From assembly GCA_036501365.1 (NCBI GenBank), contig DASYAL010000009.1:1-64000 (forward strand): a DNA stretch of 64,000 nt, given 5' to 3'. The first letter of the stretch is position 1. Every line of letters begins with the position of its first letter. Shown piece after piece: positions 8,528 to 17,827 of this stretch. The stretch comes from CAIKMD01 sp036501365 (GTDB lineage: Bacteria > Pseudomonadota > Alphaproteobacteria > ATCC43930 > CGMCC-115725). The notes below the pieces were generated by a model, which did no database searches, was not told the DNA's origin, and saw only the letters and a program-made list of their open reading frames with translations. The translations under genes and the position numbers were made by a program.

Positions 8528-11446
8528 TTACGCGGCTCGCGCCGCCTGGTAGTCGCGCATCAGCGGCAGGGCCGCTTTGGCTTCGGCGCCGAGCGCCGCC
8601 GCGACACTGCGGCATTTCTCGGCGTCGCCCGCCTTGCAGCACGTCTGAAGCTGGCGCGCGAGCGTAGAGAGCCGCATGCCGCCGACATTGCCGGCGACCG
8701 CGATGAGATCGTGCGCCTCGCGCGCCGCGGCCGCGAAATCCGCCTTCTCGACGAGCGCCAGCGTTTCCGTGACGCGCTGTTCCAGTCCCTCGAGCAGGCT
8801 GGCCAAGAGCGAGGTGAAAGCGGTCGGCCGCGTCGCGGCGCCGAGCTCGTCGAGCTTGTCGCGGTCGAACCGCGCCTCGCCCGGCTCTTTTGCGCGTTCG
8901 AATTCGGGCAACGGCGGCCGCCCTTCCTCGCCGGCGCGGCGGAAGGCGGCGAGGTGCTGCAGCTTTGCCAAGAGCACCTCGGCGTCGAACGGCTTCGAGA
9001 CGTAGTCGTCCATGCCGGCGGCGATCACCTCCTCGCGGGTGCCTGCCATCGCATGCGAGGTCAGCGCGACGATCGGCACGTGGCGCGCACGGCCTTCGAA
9101 CGCGCGGATCTGCTGCGTCGCGGCGATGCCGTCGAGCTCGGGCATCTGAATGTCCATGAGGATCGCGTCGTAATCCTTGGCGCGCGCGGCCTCGACCGCC
9201 TGGCGCCCGTTCTCGGCGAGATCGACGCGGTGGCCGGCATGCTCGAGGACAAGCTGCGCCAGGTAGCGATTGACCTTGTTGTCCTCGGCGATCAGCACGT
9301 CGAGCGCGCATTGCGGGCTCTCGAGCGGAGCCTCGGGCGCCGCCGTCGCGGCGGGCGCGAGGCTGTCGCCGCGCTGCAGCGCGATCTCGAAGGAGAACAC
9401 GCTGCCCGTGCCGACGGCCGAGGTGAAGCCGATCGTGCCGCCCATCAGCTCGACGAGCTGGCGCGCGATCGAGAGGCCGAGGCCGGTGCCGCCATAGCGG
9501 CGGCTGACCGAGACATCGGCCTGGGTGAATTTCTCGAACAAAAAGGCCTGCGCCTGGGCCTCGATGCCGACGCCGGTATCCGCGACCTCGAACCGCAGCA
9601 CCGCGCTGTCGCCGATCTCGCAGGCGACCGCGACGTCGAGGTCGACGCGGCCGCGATCGGTGAACTTGACCGCGTTGCCGGCGATGTTGAGGAGGACCTG
9701 CCGCAAGCGCACCGCGTCGCCGCGGAACATGCCGCACGCGGCGGGACTGACGGCGAGGCCGAGCTCCAGATCCTTCTGCGCGGCGCGCGGCCGGAGGATC
9801 GAGACCACGTCGTCGAGCGTCTTGCCGAGATCGAAATCGGTGCATTCGATCTCGACCTTGCCGGCCTCGAGCTTCGATTCGTCGAGGATGTCGTCGATGA
9901 TGCGGAGCAGCGAGGACGCGGAATCGCGGATCGTCTCGGCATATTCGCGCTGCGGGGGCTCAAGCGTTGTGCCGAGCAGCAGATAGTTCATGCCGAGGAT
10001 GCCGTTCATCGGCGTGCGGATCTCGTGGCTCATATGCGCGAGGAAGCTCGACTTGGCGCGGTTCGCGGCGTCGGCATGCTCCTTGGCGGCATCGGCGCGT
10101 TCCTTCGCGGCGCGCAGCGCCTCTTCGTTCTTGACGCGCTGCGTCACGTCGCGCGCGACGACGACCAGGTCGGGCGCGTCCGGGCCATCGCTGGCGATGC
10201 GCTTCCAGCTCGCCTCGACCGAAACCGTCTCACCGGCTTTGGTGATGGCGCGATAGGTGACGAGGGCCTCTTCCTCGGTGCGCAGCCGCTCATACGTGGC
10301 GTCGAGCACCGGCTGGTCGTCGGGATGGATGAGCGAGCCGACCACCGAGCCCACCATCTCCTCGGGCTCATAGCCGTAAAGGCTGCGCGAAGCGGGCGAC
10401 ACGTAGAGGCGCTTGCCGCCGCGGGCGAGGACGATCATGTCCGAGGAATTGTCGGCGAGCAGGCGGTAGCGCTGCTCACTTTCGCGCGCGACCTTCTCGG
10501 CGAAAGCGCGGCGATGCAGCTCGCGATGCAGCTGCCAGCCGATCGCCACGACGATGATCATGAAGCAGGCGACGAGACCGACGACGACCAGCGCCTTGTG
10601 CTGCCAATCGGCGAGCACCGCCGCCTCGGGCACGCTGACGTTGACGATCAGCGGCAGTTCGGCCAAGCGCTTGTAGACATAAAGCCGCGTCTGCTGGTCG
10701 TGGTTGCTGCGGCCTTCGAATTGTCCCGCCGGTGCGGTCGCGAAATGCTGGAGCAGCGGCGCGTTATGGACCGTATGGCCGAGATCGGTCGGGCGCAGCG
10801 GCGAGCGCGCGAGGATGGTGCCGTCGGTCGCGAACAGCGTCACCCAGACGCCGTTGTCGAGCGCGATGCCGCTGAAAAGCTGCTCGATGTAGCTGATGCG
10901 GAGCGCGCCGGCGACGACCCCGGCGAACCGGCCGTCGGGATAATCGATCCGCCGGCTCAAGACGATCAGCGGATCGCTGGTGGTCGTCTGCGTATAGGGG
11001 CCGGAGAGCCTGAGGCCGAGATCGGGGTTGTCGCGGCGCGACGTGAAGAAGCCGCGATCGGAGAAATCCGTGCCGAGGGGCAGCCGGTCGGTCGAGGAGA
11101 GCTTGAGCTTGCCGTTCTCGTCGAGGACGAGGATCGAGCCGTATTGCGGCGCATGCGAGGAATTGTCGAACAGCAGCGCATCGCGCGTCTGCGGGCCGAG
11201 CGTGGAGAGCTCGGGCAGGTTCAGGCCGTCGACCACCGCCTGCAGCGACAGCGCATAGGTCTCGACGGCGCGCCGCAATTCGATCTCGAGCGTCGAGGCG
11301 AGGTTGTCCGAGACCTGATAGGCGTTCGCCAGCGCCATGTCGCGGGTATCGATCAGCCGCCACGCGGTCAAGCCGATGACGCCGAATAGGATCACCATCG
11401 CTCCGGTGAAGAGGAGCGACGCGGGCGTCTTGGCTGGGCGGATCAC
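8528..11446 (-). CDS. Hybrid sensor histidine kinase with Cache-like sensor, PAS, receiver and HPt domains
   Basis: A 972-residue inner-membrane kinase. Helix about 12-30, a periplasmic Cache/CHASE-like sensor about 31-285 (RGFFTSRRDNPDLGLRLSGP), and a second helix about 285-304. Then a PAS domain about 325-435, a HisKA domain with phospho-His H474 (HMSHEIRTPMNG), and an HATPase with N-box NIAGNAVKF and G-boxes DTGVGI and GGTGLGLSI. A receiver has D765 in LMDIQMPELDG, and a C-terminal HPt has H912 (EAHDLIAVAGNVGG). All catalytic residues appear intact, so a full four-step phosphorelay can run within one protein and on to the adjacent response regulator. The ligand is unknown. Confidence 0.93.
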   Translation of the reverse strand: MIRPAKTPASLLFTGAMVILFGVIGLTAWRLIDTRDMALANAYQVSDNLASTLEIELRRAVETYALSLQAVVDGLNLPELSTLGPQTRDALLFDNSSHAPQYGSILVLDENGKLKLSSTDRLPLGTDFSDRGFFTSRRDNPDLGLRLSGPYTQTTTSDPLIVLSRRIDYPDGRFAGVVAGALRISYIEQLFSGIALDNGVWVTLFATDGTILARSPLRPTDLGHTVHNAPLLQHFATAPAGQFEGRSNHDQQTRLYVYKRLAELPLIVNVSVPEAAVLADWQHKALVVVGLVACFMIIVVAIGWQLHRELHRRAFAEKVARESEQRYRLLADNSSDMIVLARGGKRLYVSPASRSLYGYEPEEMVGSVVGSLIHPDDQPVLDATYERLRTEEEALVTYRAITKAGETVSVEASWKRIASDGPDAPDLVVVARDVTQRVKNEEALRAAKERADAAKEHADAANRAKSSFLAHMSHEIRTPMNGILGMNYLLLGTTLEPPQREYAETIRDSASSLLRIIDDILDESKLEAGKVEIECTDFDLGKTLDDVVSILRPRAAQKDLELGLAVSPAACGMFRGDAVRLRQVLLNIAGNAVKFTDRGRVDLDVAVACEIGDSAVLRFEVADTGVGIEAQAQAFLFEKFTQADVSVSRRYGGTGLGLSIARQLVELMGGTIGFTSAVGTGSVFSFEIALQRGDSLAPAATAAPEAPLESPQCALDVLIAEDNKVNRYLAQLVLEHAGHRVDLAENGRQAVEAARAKDYDAILMDIQMPELDGIAATQQIRAFEGRARHVPIVALTSHAMAGTREEVIAAGMDDYVSKPFDAEVLLAKLQHLAAFRRAGEEGRPPLPEFERAKEPGEARFDRDKLDELGAATRPTAFTSLLASLLEGLEQRVTETLALVEKADFAAAAREAHDLIAVAGNVGGMRLSTLARQLQTCCKAGDAEKCRSVAAALGAEAKAALPLMRDYQAARAA

Positions 11447-11592
11447 GCTCGTCTTTCCGGGCTCGGCAGGGCAAAGCTGTTGCGGCTCCTCCAGCCTGCG
11501 CGCGGAAGGTTAATTTTTGCTCAACAGGGTCAGGACGAGACCCTCGCCGTTGGACGAAATTGCTTTAATTTTAATTGGTTAGAGCGCGATCT

Positions 11593-12234
11593 TTAGATCT
11601 TGCGCGCGACCATGTCGATGAGCGCGCACAGGCCGCGACTGCGCATGCCCTCGGGCTGCTCGCGATCGTATTCGGCGAGGTCGAGAATATCGAACTCGGC
11701 GAAGGCCGCGCGCAGCAGCTCGCTGGTGTAGAGATTCTCGACGAAAGGCGGGCCGCCGGTGCCATAGCCGATCTGCTCCGGGCGGTAGCCCTGGATCATG
11801 ACGAGCCCGCCCGGCTTCAGCACGTCCTTCATGCCGCGGAAGATACCGTCGCGCCAGGACGGTCCGGCGAATTGGAAGAGGATGCCGACGACGAGATCGA
11901 AGCGCGGCGCGCCCCACTCCCAGGTTTCGAGATCGGCTTCGATGGTCTCGACCGCGACGCCGAAACGCGCGGCGAGGCGCTGCGATTTGGCGATGCCTTT
12001 GGGCGAGAGATCGACGCTCGTGACCTTGAGTCCCTGCCGCGCCAGCCACACGCCGTTGCGCCCCTCGCCATCGGCGATGGCGAGCGCGGTCATGCCCCGC
12101 TTCAGGCGATGCGCCTGTTCGGCGAGGAAAGGCGTCGGCTCGGTGCCGAACCAGTAATCGGCGCGATCGAAGCGCTCGTCCCATTGCGCGCGCTCGCGCT
12201 CTTTACCGGCGACGGGTTTGGACGGTTCAGCCAT
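11593..12234 (-). CDS. Class I SAM-dependent methyltransferase
   Basis: A 213-residue soluble protein. The SAM-binding glycine-rich region appears as ALAIADGEGRNGVWLARQG, with the acidic end of strand 2 in VTSVDLSPKGI. Then EADLETWEW and LKPGGLVMIQGY follow, typical of tellurite-resistance/thiopurine-type methyltransferases (TehB-like). ATG at 12234 gives MAEPSKPV. The frame stays open upstream but that part overlaps the OmpA gene terminator. Substrate is unknown. Confidence 0.85.
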   Translation of the reverse strand: MAEPSKPVAGKERERAQWDERFDRADYWFGTEPTPFLAEQAHRLKRGMTALAIADGEGRNGVWLARQGLKVTSVDLSPKGIAKSQRLAARFGVAVETIEADLETWEWGAPRFDLVVGILFQFAGPSWRDGIFRGMKDVLKPGGLVMIQGYRPEQIGYGTGGPPFVENLYTSELLRAAFAEFDILDLAEYDREQPEGMRSRGLCALIDMVARKI

Positions 12235-12289
12235 GCGCTCAGCATTCAGCAACCGCGGCGCCGGTTCAACCCCAAGAATGGCGATGCTG

Positions 12290-12325
12290 AAAACGCATCG
12301 GCCCGGGCGCGGCCCCGGGCCGATG
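12290..12325 (-). terminator. Rho-independent terminator of the OmpA-family gene
   Basis: On the minus strand a perfect 12-bp stem catcggcccggg / cccgggccgatg with a 6-base loop is followed by cgtttt. It sits 28 bp past the stop codon of the OmpA-family gene. Confidence 0.8.
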
Positions 12326-12352
12326 TCGTTCAGACCCTCTCGGATCCGTCCC

Positions 12353-13510
12353 TCACATCGTGATCTCGACGCGGCGGTTCTGCGGCTCGCGCACACCATT
12401 CGCCGTCGGCACGCGCGGGTTCTCCTTGCCGTGCCAGGCTTCGTCGATCGCCGCGGCCGGCACGCCGTCCTTGACCAGCGCCGCCTTGACCGTCTCGGCG
12501 CGGCGCTTGGAGAGCGCGAGATTGTACTGCTGCGTGCCGGCGAGATCGGTATAGCCAGCGATCGCGACGCCCGACTTGCCGCTCTTGAACGCGGCAGCCG
12601 CGGCATCGACGACCTTCTTGCCATCCGCCGTCAACGCCGACTTGTCGAACTCGAAGAACACGATGAACATCTGCTGGGCCGGTGCCGCAACGGCCGGCGG
12701 CGGCGCAGGCGGCGCCGCGACCGGCGGCGGCGACGCGGGCGGCGCGCCAAACGCCCAGCGCAGGCCAAGGGTCACGGTGTGTGCCGTCAGATCGTTGGAC
12801 TTCGCCGCCGTGACCGCGCCCGTCGCGCCGAGCGCCGTAATGCTCGTGCCGGTGCGCGTCGCGCCGAGATCGAGATATTTATAGGCGATGTCGAGCGTGA
12901 GATTGGGCGTCAGCGCATAGCCGATGCCGGCGCCCGCGCCCCAGGCGAAATTCGTGCGATCCGCGCCGGTCTGCGAGAACGGCAGCGCACCGAGCGCCGG
13001 CGACAATTTGCCGGTCGCGGTGCCGAGCTCGTTATGCGCGAGGCCGACGCCGAAATCGACGTAAGGCTGGAACCCGCCGAAGGTGTGCGGCATGAAGCCG
13101 TTGAGGTCGAGATAGCCGTTGGCCATGCCGACCAGCGAGCTGATGTCGACCTGATCGGTCTCGCCGGCGACCAGCGGACCGCCGCCGACGGCGGTGCCGG
13201 ATGCGTGCAAAGACGGGATGTAGTCGATCGTCAGATCGGTACGGAACATCGGGTTGAAGCGATAGCCGATGCCGCCGCCGAACAGCACCGAATTGCCGGT
13301 CGAGGCCGGAATGGAGCCGCTGCACACGCCGCAGAGCGCGGAGCCTGGGTTGGTATCGGTATAGGTCACCTTCTGGCCGAAGGCGCCGCCGACATCGCCG
13401 CGCACATAGAAGCCGTAGGGTATCCACGACGTCATGTCCTGCGCGAAGCCGCTGGTGGCCGTCGCCAGTAAAAAGGCGCTCCCGATCAGAGCGCCGCGAA
13501 CCGCTTTCAT
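12353..13510 (-). CDS. OmpA-family outer membrane protein (beta-barrel plus peptidoglycan-binding domain)
   Basis: A 385-residue protein. Signal peptide MKAVRGALIGSAFLLATATSGFAQ, then an Omp25-type eight-stranded barrel (residues ~25-245; YGFYVRGDVGGAF, GAGAGIGYALTPNLTLDIAYKYLDLG). A Pro/Ala linker (PPASPPPVAAPPAPPP) leads to an OmpA C-terminal domain with FFEFDKSALTADG, IAGYTDLAGTQQYNLALSKRRAETV and NRRVEITM, which binds peptidoglycan. The ATG is chosen because of ggagggggt just upstream. It anchors the outer membrane to the wall. Monocistronic with its own terminator. Confidence 0.93.
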   Translation of the reverse strand: MKAVRGALIGSAFLLATATSGFAQDMTSWIPYGFYVRGDVGGAFGQKVTYTDTNPGSALCGVCSGSIPASTGNSVLFGGGIGYRFNPMFRTDLTIDYIPSLHASGTAVGGGPLVAGETDQVDISSLVGMANGYLDLNGFMPHTFGGFQPYVDFGVGLAHNELGTATGKLSPALGALPFSQTGADRTNFAWGAGAGIGYALTPNLTLDIAYKYLDLGATRTGTSITALGATGAVTAAKSNDLTAHTVTLGLRWAFGAPPASPPPVAAPPAPPPAVAAPAQQMFIVFFEFDKSALTADGKKVVDAAAAAFKSGKSGVAIAGYTDLAGTQQYNLALSKRRAETVKAALVKDGVPAAAIDEAWHGKENPRVPTANGVREPQNRRVEITM

Positions 13511-13749
13511 CAGACCCCCTCCAAAGCGTGCATCCAAACCTGAAGATAATAGAATCTGAGGGTTACCGGATTCTGAATACAATTTACACTTCAGGCGGGG
13601 GCAATTTCTTCAACCGGATGTTGCGCGCGGGCAACATTTAGCCAGGCGACTCGTCCGCGAAGGGGCGGATCTCGCGGGTCTTCCCGGTCGGAGCGGAGCA
13701 CGCAGCGGCGCGCCCGCTGCTCCGGTCCCGCGAGTCCGAGGCGGTCGCG

Positions 13750-14343
13750 TTATTCCGGCAGCTGCGCCAGCGCGACGCCTTCATTGGCGAGATTGAGCAC
13801 TGTCTGGCGCTGATCGGGATCGAGATAACGCTCGAAGATCGCGGCTTGGTTGGTGCGCGCATGCGGCAGGCTGGCGCTTGCCGCCGCGCCGTAGAGCAGA
13901 TAGGCCTCGACCGCGTCGGGCGGCGTGCCGATGGCGTTGAGATCGCACCAGGCGAGCAGCTCGATGGCACGCGGATTGCCCCGATGCGCTTGCGCTTTGA
14001 GCGCGGCGAGATCGCCACTCGCGGGTCGGCCGGCTTGCAGCCGCAGCGCGATCGCATGGAGCGGATCGCCGGCATGCGGCGCCGGCGGCGCGGCCAAAGA
14101 CGTATCGGGTGTCGGCGCAATGCCGAAGATCGAGTCAGACGGCGCCGCATCGGCGACGGGCGGCGCGGCGCGATGTTTCGCCGGCGCCGGAAGCAGCCGC
14201 GCATCGCCGCACACGGCATCGCCGCGTTCGAGGCATTGATAGCGGCCGTCGAGCGTGTAGAAATCGGCTCGCGCCGGCGGCACGCGGCCGACTGCCAGCA
14301 GCGCCAGAGCGACCAGGCCACAAGCCGACGCCAGGGACTTCAT
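13750..14343 (-). CDS. Exported Sel1-like repeat protein
   Basis: A 197-residue protein. It has a signal peptide (KSLASACGLVALALLAVGRVPPARA) and a short Cys-containing N-terminal part (YQCLERGDAVCGDARLL), then a variable Ala/Pro-rich region. A C-terminal helical part contains a Sel1-like unit, AHRGNPRAIELLAWCDLNAIGTPPDAVEAYLLYGAAA in outline. Such proteins are periplasmic or secreted scaffolds; no specific role can be assigned. It is transcribed divergently from the 291-residue membrane protein next door. Confidence 0.7.
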   Translation of the reverse strand: MKSLASACGLVALALLAVGRVPPARADFYTLDGRYQCLERGDAVCGDARLLPAPAKHRAAPPVADAAPSDSIFGIAPTPDTSLAAPPAPHAGDPLHAIALRLQAGRPASGDLAALKAQAHRGNPRAIELLAWCDLNAIGTPPDAVEAYLLYGAAASASLPHARTNQAAIFERYLDPDQRQTVLNLANEGVALAQLPE

Positions 14344-14516
14344 GACGGCTCCTTCAGCGGACAGCCCCGCAATCGCCATGCCAAAAAAAGCGCCGGATTT
14401 TCAGCCGGAATCGCCGCCCGGCGGCAGATATTGCCGAGAATCATCTTGCGCCGCGGGGCGAAATTGCCGAGTGAAACGTTATCGCTCTGGCGCAAGCAGA
14501 TGAGGAGACGAACGGG

Positions 14517-15392
14517 ATGCGATGGCTCATGGCGCTCGGGACCGGCGCGGTCATCGGCATCGCGATCGTCTGCGCGCTGGCGCTGACCGTCCGGCTGCTG
14601 CGCCGGGCGGACGCGGCGCCGGCCGGCGCCGGATCGTGGCGCGCAAAGATCGATCCCGAGGGATGGCCGCTCCGGCTCACGATCGTCGGCGCGGCGATCG
14701 TCTTCTACACCGCCGTCGGCATTCTCCATCAGCCGCCGCCGTCCGCTCCCGCCGCGCCGACCGCCAGCGAAGCGCCGGCGGACGCCGACACCGCCCCCGC
14801 CGCGCTCGATATCGGCGGCGTGACGCTGGCCTTCGCGCCGCCTTCGGGAAGCTGCCTCTATCCGCCGCCGCTGCTCGAGGCGGTACGCTTGCAGCAGGCC
14901 AAACTCAACCCCGACAACGTCATCGACGGCGCTTTCGCCGATTGCGCGGAGCTGCGCAACGCTACCGCCAGCCAGACGCGGCTCAAGGATTTCGGCCTGC
15001 TGATGACACCGAAAGTCGATCTCGATCGGCGGATCGATCGCGCCGGAATCGACGTTATCGCCGCCACCATGCCGGACGCGACCAGCGTCAAGGCAACGCT
15101 CGATCAGCGACTCGCCGCCGCGCAATCGCAGCTCGGCCTGCAATCCTTCTCCGCGCTCGGCTCGATCGACCGCGACGCGCAGGCGATTTACTTCGCCTAT
15201 CTCTCGAAAGCGCAGGGAAACAGCGGCGCTTTCAATCAGGCTTGTGTCATGGCGATGACGGCGATAAACGGGCGCTTGGTTTCCTATTATCTCTACAGCG
15301 ATTATGACAAGGATCCGCGGCCGGTGATTTTCGGCCTGCTCGCCAAGGCCAAAGCGGGCGTGGGCGATTTTGCGCAACGTAACCCGGCTTAA
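14517..15392 (+). CDS. Membrane protein of unknown function
   Basis: A 291-residue protein with two N-terminal hydrophobic helices (about 4-26 and 54-72). They flank a basic loop and are followed by a 215-residue extracytoplasmic domain with two well-spaced cysteines (GSCLYPP and FADCAEL). I do not recognise the domain. Ribosome site gaggaga precedes the ATG. It is followed at 27 bp by the first of two proline-rich membrane proteins in the same direction, so an envelope operon is likely. Confidence 0.7.
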   Translation: MRWLMALGTGAVIGIAIVCALALTVRLLRRADAAPAGAGSWRAKIDPEGWPLRLTIVGAAIVFYTAVGILHQPPPSAPAAPTASEAPADADTAPAALDIGGVTLAFAPPSGSCLYPPPLLEAVRLQQAKLNPDNVIDGAFADCAELRNATASQTRLKDFGLLMTPKVDLDRRIDRAGIDVIAATMPDATSVKATLDQRLAAAQSQLGLQSFSALGSIDRDAQAIYFAYLSKAQGNSGAFNQACVMAMTAINGRLVSYYLYSDYDKDPRPVIFGLLAKAKAGVGDFAQRNPA

Positions 15393-15419
15393 AGAATTGC
15401 CGGTGTAAGGATTAACCGA

Positions 15420-16448
15420 ATGTCACGAACCGACGATCGCATGGGCCGCCGCGCCAAGCCGCGGGACGACGACGCGATGCGCGCTGAGCCGGGCTTCCGC
15501 GCCGATCCGCGGCTCGGCCGGACGGCGAAGCAGACCGGCCCGGTGGTCGAGGATGCCGACCGCCCGCTGCATCTCAGCCACGATGTGAGCCGCGGTGGGC
15601 CAAACGCTTTCGGCTGGCTCGTTCTCGGCGTCGTCGCGGCACTCGCCGCCGGCGGCTATGCCTGGTACACGCACACACCAGCGACCCCGCAGCCGGTCGC
15701 GTCCGGCTACAGCACGCCGATGCAGCCGCCGGGCCAGGACGACGCGCAAACCCTCGGCAGCGCCGGCCAGGTGACCAATCCCGGCGCCGCTAGCCAGCCG
15801 ACGTCGAGCACGACGGCAACGGGCACGACGGCACCGGGACAGGATTTGAACTCGGTCGCGGTTACGGCCACGCCCGCGCCACATATGGTGCCCAGCGTTC
15901 CGGTGCCGAAAGCGCCGACGCCGCTCGCTTCCTTCAAGCCGCCGGCAACGACGCCGGCGAAGCCGTCCGCGGATCATGCGAACCCGCCGCCGCAAAAGCA
16001 TGAGGCGCAGGAGATCGCGCCACCGAAACACGACACCGCGCCCGCCGCAACGCCGCCAAAGCCGGCGCCGAAGAAAGATGCCGCGCTCGATCTGCCGAAG
16101 CCGCAGCCGCAAGTGCCGGCGCCGCAACCCGCCGCCGCTGATGCGCCGGGGCCCGTCGCACCCGTGCCGACCGCCGCGGACAACGCCGCGCCGCCGCTCG
16201 GCGCGAACAGCGTCACCGTCAATGGCCTCACCTATATCGATGGCCAGCAGCCGCATGCCCTCGGCTCGCTGAACACGACGGTGCCCGCGCCTGCCGCGAG
16301 CCATGCGCCGACATCGCTGACGCCGACACCCGCCGCCGCGCCGGCCGCGCAAACCACGCCCTACACGCCATCGGACAGCGCGGCGCCGCTGCCGAACGAC
16401 GTCATCGTCGCGCCGAATGGGCAGATGTCGGTGCCGACCGGCCACTGA
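15420..16448 (+). CDS. Proline/alanine-rich single-span membrane protein, paralogue A
   Basis: A 342-residue protein. A basic cytoplasmic N-terminus of about 60 residues is followed by one transmembrane helix (GWLVLGVVAALAAGGYAWY). A long Pro/Ala/Thr-rich, probably unfolded periplasmic stretch leads to a short conserved tail with VNGLTYIDGQQPHALGSL and, at the end, APLPNDVIVAPNGQMSVPTG. The tail recurs in the neighbouring paralogue at 16664. The architecture recalls TonB- or wall-spanning linkers, but there is no TonB domain. No function is known. Starts 27 bp after the preceding membrane protein. Confidence 0.75.
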   Translation: MSRTDDRMGRRAKPRDDDAMRAEPGFRADPRLGRTAKQTGPVVEDADRPLHLSHDVSRGGPNAFGWLVLGVVAALAAGGYAWYTHTPATPQPVASGYSTPMQPPGQDDAQTLGSAGQVTNPGAASQPTSSTTATGTTAPGQDLNSVAVTATPAPHMVPSVPVPKAPTPLASFKPPATTPAKPSADHANPPPQKHEAQEIAPPKHDTAPAATPPKPAPKKDAALDLPKPQPQVPAPQPAAADAPGPVAPVPTAADNAAPPLGANSVTVNGLTYIDGQQPHALGSLNTTVPAPAASHAPTSLTPTPAAAPAAQTTPYTPSDSAAPLPNDVIVAPNGQMSVPTGH

Positions 16449-16663
16449 TCGAGTTTCGATCGCGCTTTTGGCCAGGCTTGCGTCAGCCTGTCGGCGGCGA
16501 TAAACGCCTCTCCGGCGCCCTAAGACCTTTACGACTCTGACAGAGCCGCGACGATGCGGCCTTTTTGCCAAGCTTACGCCTGGCGTCGGAGACCTCGCGA
16601 CGCGATCCCGCGTGAGGACCCGTGTGGCCCCACGCGCGTTGATACGGTAAGGGTAATAGATCC

Positions 16664-17818
16664 ATGTCACGATCGACCACTCGCTTCGGCCATCGCGCGG
16701 AACAGCACGAGACGAGCGCGCGCGCCGAGCCGGTCTTCTCCTTCACGACGCGCAGCGGCGTGGAAGACGACGACGATGTAACCGCCGCGCGCGCGGCGTC
16801 GCCGGCGCGAGTGGCCGCAGCGCGTCCGCAAGCGCCGCGGCTGCAAGCGCCGCCGAAAGCCAAGAAGCTCGAGACCATGATCGGCGAATCCGATCGCGAT
16901 CTCCATCTCTACATCCCCCCCGATGGCCGGCGCAGCCGCCGCTTCCTCGAGATATTCGCCACCGTCGCCGCCGCCGCGATCGGCATCGCCGGCGCCGTTG
17001 CCTGGTATGTGACGCAGCCCGCTCCGCCGCCGCATGCGGACGCAAACCCGCCGCCGTCCCTGGCAACCTTCGGACAAGCGCCGCCGCCGAGCGCATCGAT
17101 ACCGCCGGCGCCGGCACCGGCACCGGCACCGGCAACCGCCGCAGCGCCGCCGAGCCCGCCGATGACGGTACCCCCTGCCCCGTCGCCGAAGCCGGCCCTC
17201 ACGGCGAGCGCGCCGCCGAAGCCGGCCGCGACCACGGAAGCGACGCCCGCGCCAGCGCCAGCTCCTCAGGCGGCGGCACCAGCAGTCGCGCCTGCAGCCG
17301 CGTCGCCGCCTGTCAAACAGCCGGCGATGACGCAGCCGCCGCCGCATACGCCGGCGCTCGCGACGCCGCAGCCGCAGCCGCAGCCGCCGCCGCAGCCGCA
17401 GCCGCAAGCGCATCGCGCGACGCCGCGACGCGACGACGACACGCTCGCCAACCTGCCGCCGTCACGCGATCCCGAAGTGCTGCGGCAGCAGCGGGAAGCC
17501 GGCGCGGCGACGGATGCCACCGCCAATCCCTCGCCGCAACCGGCGGCGCCGGACGCGGCGACGAGCGACGACCTCGGCTATGTCGATGGCCAGCAGCCGC
17601 GCCCGCGCGGCACGATCGACGAAGCCGCGCCGGTCGCGACCGACGCGCCGACGCCGCTCGCGCCGCAGCAAGCGGTGCAATCCGCACCGCCGAGCGACAA
17701 CGCCACGGCATCCAATGCGGGGCTGCGGCCCTATACGCCGGCATGGAACGGCGCGCCGTTGCCGAACGACCTCGTCATTCTGCCGAACGGGCAGATGATG
17801 GTGCCGGCCGGCCGGTAA
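16664..17818 (+). CDS. Proline/alanine-rich single-span membrane protein, paralogue B
   Basis: A 384-residue tandem paralogue of the preceding gene. Both share an MSR(S/T) start, a basic N-terminus and one transmembrane helix (here VAAAAIGIAGAVAWYVTQ). A very long Pro/Ala-rich segment (about residues 125-290) precedes a tail GYVDGQQPRPRGTIDEA and APLPNDLVILPNGQMMVPAG. Only the tail motifs and general layout are conserved, so they are the likely functional parts. The 215 bp between the two genes contain no gene; gatacggtaagggtaataga just before the ATG gives only a weak ribosome site (aaggg). Confidence 0.75.
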   Translation: MSRSTTRFGHRAEQHETSARAEPVFSFTTRSGVEDDDDVTAARAASPARVAAARPQAPRLQAPPKAKKLETMIGESDRDLHLYIPPDGRRSRRFLEIFATVAAAAIGIAGAVAWYVTQPAPPPHADANPPPSLATFGQAPPPSASIPPAPAPAPAPATAAAPPSPPMTVPPAPSPKPALTASAPPKPAATTEATPAPAPAPQAAAPAVAPAAASPPVKQPAMTQPPPHTPALATPQPQPQPPPQPQPQAHRATPRRDDDTLANLPPSRDPEVLRQQREAGAATDATANPSPQPAAPDAATSDDLGYVDGQQPRPRGTIDEAAPVATDAPTPLAPQQAVQSAPPSDNATASNAGLRPYTPAWNGAPLPNDLVILPNGQMMVPAGR

Positions 17819-17827
17819 GCCTTATCG

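Noticed and set aside
8711..11389. 892-codon open frame opposite the hybrid histidine kinase
   Set aside because: Its composition (Arg, Asp, Glu, Gly, Ala rich) is that of an antisense shadow; the kinase frame has all catalytic motifs.
16449..16663. Riboswitch or small RNA between the proline-rich paralogues
   Set aside because: Only weak short inverted repeats were seen and no known aptamer core could be recognised.
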